Shown: positions 40,406-50,218, numbered from the stretch's first letter. The stretch: 64,000 nucleotides of DNA from Trichormus variabilis 0441 (GCF_009856605.1 NZ_CP047242.1:5028001-5092000); one strand, 5' to 3'. The notes: generated from the letters alone by a model not told the origin. Numbers and translations are program-made.

Positions 40406-40431
40406 TTTGTCAATCTAAATACCAGAACAGT
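40406..40431 (+). promoter_or_regulatory. Copy 2 of the shared upstream repeat
   Basis: tttgtcaatctaaatacc followed by agaacagt, 114 bp before the preferred start of the histidine kinase. It is similar to copy 1 at 40046-40070. Confidence 0.4.
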
Positions 40432-40544
40432 TACAATACGCAATACTCAGTATGTAAAATTGGTCAAATTTTACGCCAAGCTTTGCCCAGCCTTAGTAAG
40501 ACTGTTTTGAGTTGCCATTAGTCCATCCAACTCGATTCAACGTA

Positions 40545-42302
40545 ATGACTATTACTGCCAATTCCCAATTACCAAATAGATTTCCCCAAAATCTAGAATC
40601 GATGAACCACAAGGCTGATGGATTATTAGCAACCCTCGGCGCTGAGTTGGTATATGTGCAGGATGGGGTGGGGCGTTACCTGTCTTTTTATTGGCAGAAA
40701 AGTGAACTTTTGGGTTTCAACCAAGAGCAAATAGTATGCGATGGTAATGGACAGGAAATTTTTGTCCCACTGGACAAAGTTTCTTACATGAAGAGACTGC
40801 ACTATGTCATGGCTAACTTAGCTCCAGAAAAGTTCTCTTGCTGGTTTAGCTGTCATCAAAATCTATTTGAGTTGGAACTGGCTATCACGCCGATTATTCC
40901 ACCTTTGGGAACTGCTGCCACGACGGTCTTGGTAATGGGAAGGTTATTACAAGTTAAAGTAAATAACCAAGAGGTCAATGTAGCAATTACCACCCCTACA
41001 CAAACAGACCTAGCTTCGCGATCGCAGCAACACCAAAGATTGGTAAATAAAATTACCAGAAATATTCGCCGGACACTAGATTTAGACGTTATTTGGCAAC
41101 AAACAGTTGACAGTCTAGGTAAAGCACTCAGGCTAGAGCGCTGTATTATTTGTCCTTACCAGCCCTCTAGCTCTAAAGTGCGAGTAATTGCCGAATATCA
41201 TCAACCAGATCGTCCTTCCATGCTGGGTTTAGAAATAGATGTGACTTCTGAACCAGCTTTTGCTCAGGCGTTGACAACCTTGGAACCAATCATTATGGAA
41301 GTTCCTGGTTATAAACTTTGCCCACAACAGAAAATTTTAGTAGTAGCCACTTGTTACCAAGACCAAGCTAATGGCTTAATAGCGATCAATTTACGGCATG
41401 AATGTTATCCCTTAACCAATGCCGAATTAGAACTAGCTAAAGAAGTAGCAGATCAGTTGGGAACAGCGATCGCTCATGCTACCTTATATAAAGAATTAGA
41501 AGCAGCACGACAAAAAGCTGAAGAAGCTTCCCGCCTCAAGAGTGAGTTTCTCGCTAATGTCTCCCATGAAATCCGCACCCCCTTGAATGGGATGATTGGT
41601 TTCCTCAAGCTGATTTTAGAAGGTATGGCAGACGATGTCGAAGAAAAAAACCAGTTTTTATCGGAAGCTCATCAATTATCTTTACATCTACTCAACATTA
41701 TTAACGACATCTTAGATATAGCTAAAATCGAAGCTGGCAAAATGGAGTTGGTGTGCGCTCCCATCAAGCTGGAAGAGCTATTCTCTGATGTAGATAACTT
41801 TATGCGTCCACAAGCAGAAGTCAAAAACCTCAGTTTCCGGATGCAATTGCCACCAACCTCCGATGAAATCGTTGTGCAAGGCAATTACCAAAGGCTTTTA
41901 CAAGTCATGTTAAATATAGTCGGGAATGCGATTAAATTTACCCACGAAGGTGGTATTACCGTTTCTGCCGACGTTGTCCTGAAAAAAGGGAAACTCCAAG
42001 AACAGCACTTTCCTGGTATGGTGAGAGTCAGAATAGCCGATACAGGCATTGGTGTTTCCTTAGACCAGCAAGACAAATTATTTCAATTATTCTCTCAAGT
42101 AGATGGTTCCCGTACTCGTCAGTATGGTGGTACAGGTTTGGGACTGGCAATATCCCAAAAACTTGTAGAGACGATGGGTGGCGAAGTGCATTTTTACAGT
42201 CTTGGTGAGGGACTTGGTTCGACAGTCACATTTACCGTACCTCTATACCAACAGCCAGTCATGCTTTCCTCTAACGACGCTGATGCTGAGTGCATCGGTT
42301 AA
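40545..42302 (+). CDS. GAF-domain sensor histidine kinase
   Basis: A soluble kinase of 585 aa. An N-terminal region (about 15-130) has a PAS-like feel (ADGLLATLGAELVYVQDGVG). A GAF domain follows (about 165-320, LERCIICPYQPSS, VVATCYQDQANGLIAINL). HisKA carries His341 in LANVSHEIRTPLNGMIGF. HATPase motifs are ADTGIGVSLDQQDKLFQLFS and GTGLGLAISQKLVETMGG. The GAF lacks the Cys-His pair of bilin-binding GAFs. There is no receiver domain. The ATG at 40545 is preferred over TTG 40512. No cognate response regulator is adjacent. Confidence 0.92.
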   Translation: MTITANSQLPNRFPQNLESMNHKADGLLATLGAELVYVQDGVGRYLSFYWQKSELLGFNQEQIVCDGNGQEIFVPLDKVSYMKRLHYVMANLAPEKFSCWFSCHQNLFELELAITPIIPPLGTAATTVLVMGRLLQVKVNNQEVNVAITTPTQTDLASRSQQHQRLVNKITRNIRRTLDLDVIWQQTVDSLGKALRLERCIICPYQPSSSKVRVIAEYHQPDRPSMLGLEIDVTSEPAFAQALTTLEPIIMEVPGYKLCPQQKILVVATCYQDQANGLIAINLRHECYPLTNAELELAKEVADQLGTAIAHATLYKELEAARQKAEEASRLKSEFLANVSHEIRTPLNGMIGFLKLILEGMADDVEEKNQFLSEAHQLSLHLLNIINDILDIAKIEAGKMELVCAPIKLEELFSDVDNFMRPQAEVKNLSFRMQLPPTSDEIVVQGNYQRLLQVMLNIVGNAIKFTHEGGITVSADVVLKKGKLQEQHFPGMVRVRIADTGIGVSLDQQDKLFQLFSQVDGSRTRQYGGTGLGLAISQKLVETMGGEVHFYSLGEGLGSTVTFTVPLYQQPVMLSSNDADAECIG

Positions 42303-42305
42303 GTC

Positions 42306-42450
42306 TAGGACTTATGTACTCAGGGATTAGGTGTAAGGGTATAAGGGTGTGAGGGTGTAAGGGTGTGAGGGTGTAAGGGTATGAGGGTTTTAAACATTTA
42401 CATTCCCATATCCATAAATCCCTATACCCATAAACCCCTATACCCCTACA
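42306..42450. repeat. Tandem GTGTAAGGGTGTGAGG repeats with inverted counterpart
   Basis: Five or more units like gtgtaagggtgtgag run to about 42388. After 20 bp come their approximate complements (cccatatcc, ccctataccc). The block starts with an element-end motif, taggacttatgta, four bases after the kinase stop codon. It is repeat DNA, able to fold on itself; no gene. Confidence 0.8.
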
Positions 42451-42672
42451 AGCAATCACAGATTTGCTATGTAGGAATATTATGTGTTCATGACTATCGC
42501 ATGAAGCAACCGAGAATAAAACACAATTTGGCAGCAATTGGATCTAGGATCGATTTAATCAAGCTGCAAAATAAAACTTTGTGTGGGATATAGAAAAATA
42601 GGTAAAGGCAAAATAGCCGATGCCAAATGTTTCGTATCTCACAAATTTTGTTAATTTACTAGGTATCAAGCA
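42451..42672. other. Spacer upstream of the Nfu gene
   Basis: About 220 bp with no recognised element. The promoter of the Nfu gene should lie here. Confidence 0.35.
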
Positions 42673-42903
42673 ATGGAACTAACAATTGACAACGTGGAAA
42701 CTGTTTTAGATGAAATGCGCCCTTATCTAATTTCTGATGGTGGTAACGTGGAACTTGTAGAACTCGATGGGCCTATTGTTAAATTACGTTTACAAGGTGC
42801 TTGCGGTTCTTGTCCTAGTTCTACCATGACTCTGAGAATGGGTATTGAGCGCCGTCTGCGGGAAATGATTCCTGAAATTGCCGAAGTTGAACAGGTAATT
42901 TAG
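42673..42903 (+). CDS. nfu: Nfu/NifU C-terminal domain iron-sulfur scaffold protein
   Basis: A 76-aa stand-alone Nfu domain that carries or delivers Fe-S clusters, for example to photosystem I in cyanobacteria. It has the conserved start [20 protein letters not shown], the cluster-binding CGSCPSS (Cys-x-x-Cys), and the end [18 protein letters not shown]. Length matches the short cyanobacterial Nfu. It stands between repeat blocks. Confidence 0.95.
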   Translation: MELTIDNVETVLDEMRPYLISDGGNVELVELDGPIVKLRLQGACGSCPSSTMTLRMGIERRLREMIPEIAEVEQVI

Positions 42904-42904
42904 G

Positions 42905-43030
42905 GAATAGGGACTGGGGACTGGGGACTAGGTAAGGACTGAGGATTAGGAAAGAGGCAATTTACCCAATCCCCAATACCCAATCCCCGATACCCAATAC
43001 CCAATACCCAATCCCCAACACCCAATCCCT
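42905..43030. repeat. GGGGACT / CCCAATACC tandem repeat block with inverted halves
   Basis: Three or so GGGACTGGGG units are followed after about 45 bp by eight or more CCCAAT(A/C)CC-type units. The halves are roughly complementary. A Nostoc short-repeat spacer. Confidence 0.85.
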
Positions 43031-43038
43031 AAGACCCT

Positions 43039-45273
43039 ATGACTCATCCGCTATACGTTGCTTTTATTTGGCATCAACATCAGCCATTGTATAAATCTCC
43101 TGGTAGCAGCCTTTCCGTGCCTTCTAGTCAGCAATATCGCCTGCCTTGGGTGCGCTTACATGGTACAAAAGATTATTTAGATTTAATACTAATTTTGGAA
43201 AAGTATCCAAAATTACATCAAACAGTAAACTTAGTTCCTTCCTTAATTCTGCAACTGGAAGATTATATTGCTGGTACAGCGTTTGACCCTTACCTCAAAG
43301 CCAGTCTGACACCAACTGAGCAACTGACTCAGCAACAACGAGAGTTTATCATTCAGCACTTTTTTGATGCTAATCACCACACCTTGATTGACCCTCACCC
43401 TCGTTACGCCGAGTTGTACTATCAAAGGCAGGAAAAAGGGCCGGCTTGGTGTTTGGCGAATTGGCAATTAGCAGATTACAGCGACTTGTTGGCGTGGCAC
43501 AATTTGGCATGGATAGACCCACTGTTTTGGGATGATCCAGAAATTGCGGCTTGGTTACAGCAGGGGCGTAACTTTACCTTAGGCGATCGCCAGCGCATTT
43601 ATTCCAAACAACGTGATATTCTCAGCCGCATTATTCCTCAGCACCGGAAAATGCAGGAATCTGGGCAATTAGAAGTTACCACCACGCCCTACACTCACCC
43701 GATTTTGCCTTTGTTAGCTGACACTAATTCTGGTCGGGTGGCTGTGCCAAATATGGCATTACCTGAGTCCCGGTTTCAGTGGTCAGAAGATATTCCTCGT
43801 CATTTGAGAAAAGCTTGGGAACTATATACAGAAAGATTTGGGCAGGAACCCAAGGGCTTATGGCCGTCCGAACAGTCAGTTAGTCCAGATATATTACCGT
43901 ATATTATCAAACAAGGATTTCAGTGGATTTGCTCAGATGAAGCAGTCTTAGGGTGGACACTGAAACACTTCTTTCATCGGGATGGGGCAGGGAATGTACA
44001 GCAGCCAGAACTGTTATATCGACCTTATCGCCTAGCAACTCCAGCCGGAGATTTGGCAATTGTCTTCCGTGACCACAGATTATCAGATTTAATAGGCTTT
44101 ACCTATGGGGCAATGCCCGCCAAACAGGCAGCCGCTGACCTGGTGGGACACCTACAAGCGATCGCCAAAATGCAACGAGAACGGCCAAGCGAACAGCCTT
44201 GGTTAGTGACTATCGCCTTAGATGGCGAAAACTGCTGGGAATTTTACCCCCAAGATGGCAAACCATTCCTAGAAGCTTTATATCAAAGTTTAAGTAACGA
44301 ATCCCATATCAAACTCGTTACCGTCTCCGAATTTATCGAGGAATTTCCCGCCACAGCCACTATTCCCGCAGAACAACTACATAGCGGTTCTTGGGTTGAT
44401 GGTAGCTTTACCACCTGGATTGGTGATCCTGCCAAAAACCGGGCTTGGGATTACCTCACCGAAGCGAGAATCATGTTGGCAAATCATCCCGAAGCAACAG
44501 AAGAAAATAACCCCGAAGCTTGGGAAGCTTTATATGCTGCCGAAGGTTCAGACTGGTTTTGGTGGTTTGGTGAAGGACATTCCTCAAATCAAGATGCCAT
44601 TTTTGACCAATTGTTTCGAGAACATTTGTGTGGCATCTATAAAGCTTTGAATGAACCCATACCCGCATATCTCAAGAATCCAGTGGAGGTTCATGCAGCC
44701 AGAGCAGATCATTCTCCTGAAGGCTTCATTCATCCTGTAATTGATGGCAGAGGAGATGAGCAAGATTGGGACAAAGCTGGACGGATAGAAATTGGTGGGG
44801 CGAGGGGGACAATGCACAACAGCAGCATAGTTCAGCGCCTATGGTATGGGGTAGATCACCTGAATTTCTATTTGCGAGTAGATTTTAAAAGCGGTGTTAC
44901 CCCTGGACATGGTTTGCCCCCAGAGTTAAACCTGTTGTGGTTTTATCCAGATCGAACAATGCACAATAGTCCGATTCCTTTAGCTGATGTGCCGGACACA
45001 GCCCCACTTAATTATCTATTCCATCATCATTTGGAAATTAACTTGCTGACCCAATCAATTCAGTTTCGGGAAGCAGCAGAAAATTATCAATGGCATCCCC
45101 GTTTCAGCCGCGCTCAAGTCGCCTTAGAAAATTGTTTAGAAGTGGCGATACCCTGGGCAGATTTGCAAGTTCCGCCAGATTATCCTCTGCGGCTAATTCT
45201 AGTACTTGCTGATGAGGGACGTTTTAGTAAATATTTACCAGAAGATACTTTAATTCCGATTGAAGTGCCGTAA
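43039..45273 (+). CDS. GH57 family glycoside hydrolase (alpha-glucan-active)
   Basis: A soluble enzyme of 744 aa. It starts with the GH57 motif YVAFIWHQHQPLYKS. The catalytic nucleophile is probably Glu278 in LWPSEQSVSP, and further GH57 regions are GFQWICSDEAVLGW and IALDGENCWEFYPQ. A C-terminal half of about 250 residues (SDWFWWFGEGHSSNQD, then a DUF1957/DUF1925-like beta region) follows. GH57 includes amylases, amylopullulanases, 4-alpha-glucanotransferases and branching enzymes; the exact reaction cannot be fixed here. It would act on glycogen-type glucans, fitting the phosphorylase at the other end of the window. Confidence 0.9.
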   Translation: MTHPLYVAFIWHQHQPLYKSPGSSLSVPSSQQYRLPWVRLHGTKDYLDLILILEKYPKLHQTVNLVPSLILQLEDYIAGTAFDPYLKASLTPTEQLTQQQREFIIQHFFDANHHTLIDPHPRYAELYYQRQEKGPAWCLANWQLADYSDLLAWHNLAWIDPLFWDDPEIAAWLQQGRNFTLGDRQRIYSKQRDILSRIIPQHRKMQESGQLEVTTTPYTHPILPLLADTNSGRVAVPNMALPESRFQWSEDIPRHLRKAWELYTERFGQEPKGLWPSEQSVSPDILPYIIKQGFQWICSDEAVLGWTLKHFFHRDGAGNVQQPELLYRPYRLATPAGDLAIVFRDHRLSDLIGFTYGAMPAKQAAADLVGHLQAIAKMQRERPSEQPWLVTIALDGENCWEFYPQDGKPFLEALYQSLSNESHIKLVTVSEFIEEFPATATIPAEQLHSGSWVDGSFTTWIGDPAKNRAWDYLTEARIMLANHPEATEENNPEAWEALYAAEGSDWFWWFGEGHSSNQDAIFDQLFREHLCGIYKALNEPIPAYLKNPVEVHAARADHSPEGFIHPVIDGRGDEQDWDKAGRIEIGGARGTMHNSSIVQRLWYGVDHLNFYLRVDFKSGVTPGHGLPPELNLLWFYPDRTMHNSPIPLADVPDTAPLNYLFHHHLEINLLTQSIQFREAAENYQWHPRFSRAQVALENCLEVAIPWADLQVPPDYPLRLILVLADEGRFSKYLPEDTLIPIEVP

Positions 45274-45508
45274 GCAGCAATGGAGAGTCTAGTATGAAAT
45301 TTTACAGGATTGGTATGTAAAGGTTAATAAAACTATGATGATATCCTGAGCTTTATGGTGATTACTCATAGCTTTATAAAAAACCTACACTTGTCAGACT
45401 CTCCACTACCCAATAAATATTAATTTTGCAAAGTTGCCGTAATGCTACTGGCACAGAAAAACTTTTGTGGTTAGATTGATAACATCACAAAGTAGCTATT
45501 GTTAGGCT

Positions 45509-46591
45509 ATGAATCGCTTTTCGGGAAATATTACTAATTTACATCAGTACAATTTGCAGCAGAATCAGCTAGCGCAAATGTGTGGTTCTAAAGAGCTATT
45601 TTGCGATCGCTATCAGATATTGCGGATATTAGGTAGAGGCGGTTTCGGGATCACGTTTCTAGCTGGAGATGCGGTGTTACCAGGAAATCCTTTGTGTGTA
45701 ATTAAACAGCTTTGCCCTAAAGTTACTAGTGCTAAAAGCTGGCAAAATGCCTGTCAGCGCTTTCAAAAAGAAGCTAAAACTCTCGCTAAACTCGGTAGCC
45801 ACTCGCAAATTCCCATGCTGCTTAACTACTTTGAAGGCGACGGGGAACTGTATTTAGTCCAAGAATATGTGCGGGGCTATACTTTGTCACAAGAAGTCAG
45901 ACATCATGGTATAAAGACAGAAGCAGAAGTTAAACGATTTTTGCTAGAATTACTGCCAATTTTGCAATATCTTTATCAAAATCAAGTAATTCACCGAGAT
46001 ATTAAACCGCAAAATATAGTACGTTGTGCAGACGACGGCCGCATAGTATTAATAGATTTTGGTGCAGTTAAGGAAAAATTATCTGATGTGGGTCTAAGTT
46101 CATTTAGTCAAAATGCTCACACCAACTTCGTGGGGACAACGGGATTTGCACCACCAGAGCAGTTTTCTTTACGTCCAGTTTATGCCAGTGATATTTACGC
46201 CTTGGGTATGACTTGTATTTATCTGTTAACTGGCAAAGCACCTTTAGAAATGGAAAATAACAGCAAAACTGGGGAAATATGTTGGCATAAATACGTAAAA
46301 GTTAGTGATGATTTCGCCAAAATTATTCGCAAAATGGTGAAATTTTCCTTAGATGAGCGTTTCCAAAAACCACAGGATGTCATTGAGGCTTTGAATAAAG
46401 AAAGGGATTTACCCAACTTTAGTGATTGTCTGACTAGCCAACCATTAAGTAATAAGCGCCAAACAAAAGTAGAAACTTCCGAGAAATACGTCCCATCTGT
46501 AACTAGAACTGCAATGGCAATTCGTGAATGGAAAGCCAAACTGCAACAAAAACAGTTACAACGTTCATTGCAGCATTTTTCGTCTGTATAA
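45509..46591 (+). CDS. Serine/threonine protein kinase (Hanks type)
   Basis: A 360-aa eukaryotic-like kinase. The Gly-rich loop is LGRGGFGITFLAGD, the ATP-binding Lys lies in VIKQLCPK, the catalytic Asp164 in HRDIKPQN and the metal-binding Asp183 in IDFGAVKEKL. The activation segment (GTTGFAPPEQF) and ASDIYALGMTCIYLLTG follow. After the kinase domain there is only a basic tail of about 60 residues, with no sensor or membrane span. It is a cyanobacterial SPK-type kinase with an unknown target. It stands alone. Confidence 0.93.
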   Translation: MNRFSGNITNLHQYNLQQNQLAQMCGSKELFCDRYQILRILGRGGFGITFLAGDAVLPGNPLCVIKQLCPKVTSAKSWQNACQRFQKEAKTLAKLGSHSQIPMLLNYFEGDGELYLVQEYVRGYTLSQEVRHHGIKTEAEVKRFLLELLPILQYLYQNQVIHRDIKPQNIVRCADDGRIVLIDFGAVKEKLSDVGLSSFSQNAHTNFVGTTGFAPPEQFSLRPVYASDIYALGMTCIYLLTGKAPLEMENNSKTGEICWHKYVKVSDDFAKIIRKMVKFSLDERFQKPQDVIEALNKERDLPNFSDCLTSQPLSNKRQTKVETSEKYVPSVTRTAMAIREWKAKLQQKQLQRSLQHFSSV

Positions 46592-46755
46592 TACACAATT
46601 CTGGGGATGAAAAACTAATCAATCACTCCTGTCCTCTGCTTTTCTGCGATAATTTTCACAGCTTGGGGGTTGTTAAAGTTGCTCGACAATCACTAGAGTA
46701 AATAGAGAAGAACACAAAGCATATTTAACATACAGCTAACTAAGCATAATTGCCC

Positions 46756-48120
46756 ATGACCACTTCTAACCGCCGCTATCACATCACTACCTTTGGTTGC
46801 CAAATGAATAAAGCCGACTCAGAGCGCATGGCTGGCATCTTAGAAGACATGGGCTTTGAGTTTTCCGAAGATCCCAACAATGCAGATGTGATTCTCTACA
46901 ATACTTGTACAATTCGGGATAATGCTGAACAGAAAGTCTATTCTTACCTCGGCAGACAAGCCAAGCGCAAACACGAACAACCAGACTTAACTTTAGTTGT
47001 AGCTGGTTGTGTTGCCCAACAGGAAGGCGAAGCACTACTACGGCGAGTACCAGAACTAGATTTAGTCATGGGGCCACAACACGCCAACCGTCTCAAAGAT
47101 TTGCTGGAGTCGGTGTTTGCGGGTAATCAAGTCGTTGCTACTGAAGCCGTCCATATTATGGAAGATATCACCCAGGCGCGGCGAGATAGCACCGTGACAG
47201 CTTGGGTAAATGTGATTTATGGCTGCAATGAACGCTGTACTTATTGTGTAGTTCCCAACGTGCGCGGTGTGGAACAGTCTCGTACACCGGAAGCCGTTCG
47301 TGCAGAAATGGAAGAATTAGGACGGCAAGGTTACAAAGAAATCACCCTACTTGGTCAAAATATTGACGCTTACGGTAGAGATTTACCGGGTGCGACACCA
47401 GAAGGACGACACCTACACACCTTTACAGACTTACTGTATTACGTCCATGATGTGCCAGGTATAGAAAGAATCAGATTTGCTACCAGCCATCCCCGTTATT
47501 TTACGGAGAGACTAATTAAAGCTTGTGCAGAGTTGCCCAAAGTTTGCGAACATTTCCACATTCCTTTTCAATCTGGCGATAACCAACTATTGAAAGCGAT
47601 GGCACGGGGTTACACTCAGGAGAAATATCGCCGGATTATCGACACAATTCGTAGATATATGCCAGATGCTTCCATTAGTGCTGATGCAATTGTTGGGTTC
47701 CCAGGAGAGACAGAGGAACAGTTTGAGAATACTTTGAAACTGGTGGATGATATTGGCTTTGACCAATTAAACACAGCCGCCTATTCACCCCGTCCCGGCA
47801 CACCAGCAGCTTTATGGGAAAATCAACTGAGTGAAGAAACCAAAAGCGATCGCCTACAAAGATTAAACCATTTAGTGAACGTGAAAGCAGCCGAGCGATC
47901 GCAACGTTACATGGGGCGCATCGAGGAAGTTTTAGTAGAAGAACAAAACCCCAAAGATCAAACCCAAGTCATGGGACGCACACGCGGTAATCGTCTCACC
48001 TTCTTCAAGGGAGATATTAATGAACTAAAAGGGCAATTAGTCAAGGTGAAAATTAACGAAGTTCGCGCTTTTAGTTTGACTGGTGAACCGATAGAAATAC
48101 GGCAAGCTGTACAAGTTTAA
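46756..48120 (+). CDS. miaB: tRNA-2-methylthio-N6-dimethylallyladenosine synthase MiaB
   Basis: A 454-aa radical-SAM methylthiotransferase that modifies A37 of tRNAs reading UNN codons. The N-terminal UPF0004 domain holds auxiliary-cluster cysteines ([14 protein letters not shown] with Cys15; [23 protein letters not shown]). The radical-SAM motif is CNERCTYC, Cys157/161/164. A C-terminal TRAM domain carries [19 protein letters not shown]. All motifs and length are complete. The ATG at 46756 is preferred over TTG 46750. Confidence 0.96.
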
Positions 48121-48169
48121 ATGAATTTACACCACCCTGGAAGTAATTATTTGTGGAGTCTGAATCTAA

Positions 48170-48394
48170 ATGTCAAACTTGTTGCAAAGAATCACAGTCA
48201 ACCCTAAACAGTGTGGTGGTCGTCCCTGCATTCGTGGTATGAGAATTAGGGTATCAGATGTACTTGATTTGTTAGCTGCGGGACTTAGCTCCGAGCAAAT
48301 CTTAGCAGAAATGCCCGATTTAGAGATGGATGATTTGAAAGCATCACTCGCTTACGCTGCTCGTAAATTAAATCATCCCATCCTGACGGCATGA
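48170..48394 (+). CDS. DUF433 protein, probable antitoxin
   Basis: A 74-aa protein of the DUF433 family: ITVNPKQCGGRPCIRGMRIR, VSDVLDLLAAGLSSEQIL, then DLEMDDLKASLAYAARKL. This family has a winged-helix-like fold and usually precedes a DUF5615 PIN-like toxin. Its stop overlaps the next start by four bases (ATGA), so the pair is translationally coupled. Its DNA-binding character suggests autoregulation of the pair. Confidence 0.88.
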   Translation: MSNLLQRITVNPKQCGGRPCIRGMRIRVSDVLDLLAAGLSSEQILAEMPDLEMDDLKASLAYAARKLNHPILTA

Positions 48395-48732
48395 CAACGA
48401 TTTGGATTGATGCACATCTGTCGCCGGTGATTGCTACCTGGATTAACAACACATTTGGGATTACAGCATTGGCATTGCGTGACATTGGCTTGAGGGATGC
48501 TGAAGACCTGGAGATTTTTGAAGCAGCAAAAGCTCAAGGAGTTATCTTCATCACCAAAGACAGCGATTTTGTTGACTTAGTAGAACGCTTAGGAGAGCCA
48601 CCAAAAATCATCTGGCTAACCTGCGGTAATACATCAAATGCTCGTTTGCAAGAGATTCTGAGTGTTACACTACCGGACGCATTGAGGCTTCTACAAGCAG
48701 GCGAGAGATTGGTAGAGATTAGCGGAGTTTAA
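48391..48732 (+). CDS. DUF5615 PIN-like protein, probable toxin
   Basis: A 113-aa protein. It starts MTTIWIDAHLSPVIATWI with an N-terminal Asp. ALRDIGLRDAEDLEIFEAA and GVIFITKDSDFVDLVERLG provide more acidic residues, matching DUF5615 (PIN-like, Mut7-C related). It overlaps the DUF433 gene by four bases. A nuclease activity against RNA is inferred from the fold and has not been shown for most members. Confidence 0.88.
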   Translation: MTTIWIDAHLSPVIATWINNTFGITALALRDIGLRDAEDLEIFEAAKAQGVIFITKDSDFVDLVERLGEPPKIIWLTCGNTSNARLQEILSVTLPDALRLLQAGERLVEISGV

Positions 48733-48764
48733 TATAACTGCATAAAAGCGATCGCCAGTTAGTC

Positions 48765-49538
48765 TCAAGCTGTCTTAAAAAAGCGAATGATTTCTCGTAC
48801 ATGATCGAGGAATTGTCCATCGGTAGAAAGCTGGGCGATCGCATTTCTGGCTTCCCTAGATAATCGCTCATGTTCAGTTTGATTTGTAGCCCGTAATTCT
48901 TCTAAATTGGCGGCGATTTTTGCTAAATCTCTACGGGTTTCTTCACCAAAGCGTTGTTGTGTGGCTGCTAAAGAATAGGGCTGTTCTAGGTTAAATTGGT
49001 CTTCCAAAACTTGGACTTTCTGTTCTAATTCAACAAAGCGATGACGGAGTTCTACTATATCTTCGCGGGGATATTTCCATTCTTGGCTAATCATTGTTAG
49101 TCGTGCATAGATATACTCATAAGCACGAATTGCCGGTCTGAGGATTGTTAATAATAAAGCTGCGCCAGAACTGATATAACCTACAGTACTAATACCTGTG
49201 GCGGCGAGGAGATAAAGACCAATAGCTGAGAATAAGTGTAAAGCCAAAGCCACCCACAGCGATCGCTTGGCTAATCCTTGGACATATCGCACTTGTCGCT
49301 CATCCACAGGAATTTCTTTTTCTCTAGACTGTGCTGCTTCAGCTAAAACTTGTTTAGCTTGAAAATGAATATTCCACGGTACAGTCACAATGACTAACAA
49401 CCACCAAAAACTCGCCCCTCCAATTACCCAATCAAGGAAGCTACCCGCAGGTACATGAAACCATTGCAATACGCTAAAAGCTAGCAATACTGTAATGACA
49501 ATTCCGGCAATAGAACTAATAAAAAAATTTACATACAT
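48765..49538 (-). CDS. Membrane protein with C-terminal coiled coil, 257 aa
   Basis: Two hydrophobic segments lie near residues 5-28 and 32-56 (FFISSIAGIVITVLLAFSVL, FWWLLVIVTVPWNIHFQAK). Two more lie at about 88-135 (SLWVALALHLFSAIGLYLLA). A long helical coiled-coil tail follows (about 165-250, FVELEQKVQVLEDQFNLEQP). No enzyme motif is visible. It could be a membrane-anchored scaffold. It is convergent with the DUF5615 gene. The start is ATG 49538. The family was not recognised beyond cyanobacterial hypotheticals. Confidence 0.75.
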   Translation of the reverse strand: MYVNFFISSIAGIVITVLLAFSVLQWFHVPAGSFLDWVIGGASFWWLLVIVTVPWNIHFQAKQVLAEAAQSREKEIPVDERQVRYVQGLAKRSLWVALALHLFSAIGLYLLAATGISTVGYISSGAALLLTILRPAIRAYEYIYARLTMISQEWKYPREDIVELRHRFVELEQKVQVLEDQFNLEQPYSLAATQQRFGEETRRDLAKIAANLEELRATNQTEHERLSREARNAIAQLSTDGQFLDHVREIIRFFKTA

Positions 49539-49578
49539 ATAGCCATTTCTCCAATGAAACTACTTTGTAATAGTTAAT

Positions 49579-49698
49579 ACTTACGCAAGTGTCATAATCA
49601 AAGTAACTGTAGGGTGCGTCAGCCCCAATAATTTCGTACACATTAGAGGATTTTCCGCATCTGACGCACCCTACTATTGTGCCAGTTGCATAAGTCCT
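49579..49698. mobile_element. MITE-like element, about 120 bp
   Basis: Ends acttacgcaa and ttgcataagt are imperfect inverted repeats. Just inside is a perfect 14-bp inverted repeat, gtagggtgcgtcag (49609-49622) with ctgacgcaccctac (49661-49674). It has no coding capacity. The outer motif matches other element ends in the window, and the inner arms match those of 58075-58247. Confidence 0.7.
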
Positions 49699-49810
49699 GA
49701 TAGTCTTGCCATAGGCAGGCTATGACAAATTACGAATTAGTTTCATCATGGCTGTGCTGGAGGATTTATACAGAAAAGTCTGTGATGCTTTTTCCAGTTG
49801 CATATATGAT

Positions 49811-50218
49811 TTATGGGATGAGATAACTATGCCAAACTGGTTGCGTATCTTTACTGGTCTTATCTGGAAGTAGCAATCGCCAAGTTTTACCTTCTTGCTG
49901 GATTTGGAGGTAAACATCAAAGGGTTGTTGCAGTTTGGTTAACTGTCTCTTGGGTAACTGGAAAATTAAGTCATAAGTTCCCAGAACTCGGAAGGCGGGA
50001 AGATTTTGAATTGTCAGGGGTTGTTCCTGGCGAATCTTCAGGCGTTTAATTTGAAAGCCTTGGAAATTTAAATCTAACTGTTGATTAAGTTTTTCTTGGG
50101 TTTGCTCTAGCTGGAGTGCGATCGCTCTCTGCACTAACTCGCTAGTCGGCAATAGGCCAATATTATTACAACCCACTAATAGTAATAGTAATACTGCTGT
50201 GAAAAAAAACCGCACCAT
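49811..50218 (-). CDS. Putative lipoprotein, 135 aa
   Basis: A lipoprotein-type signal is clear: MVRFFFTAVLLLLLVGCNN, with the lipobox LVGC and Cys at residue 17. The mature part begins with a helix (ELVQRAIALQLEQTQEKLNQ) and continues with strands (IKRLKIRQEQPLTI, LGTYDLIFQLPKRQL, FDVYLQIQQEGKTWRLLLP). It probably sits in a periplasmic membrane leaflet. The ATG at 50218 is preferred; an upstream in-frame opening to 50278 would hide the signal peptide. It is divergent from the solute-binding gene by 125 bp. Confidence 0.78.
   Translation of the reverse strand: MVRFFFTAVLLLLLVGCNNIGLLPTSELVQRAIALQLEQTQEKLNQQLDLNFQGFQIKRLKIRQEQPLTIQNLPAFRVLGTYDLIFQLPKRQLTKLQQPFDVYLQIQQEGKTWRLLLPDKTSKDTQPVWHSYLIP

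Noticed and set aside
42381..42593. 70-codon frame in the repeat block after the GAF kinase
   Set aside because: Its first half is translated tandem repeat (IPI..PY..KPLYPY); no similarity expected.
42905..43030. Repeat block considered as a CRISPR-like array
   Set aside because: Units are 7-10 bp and contiguous, without spacers; it is a Nostoc short tandem repeat.
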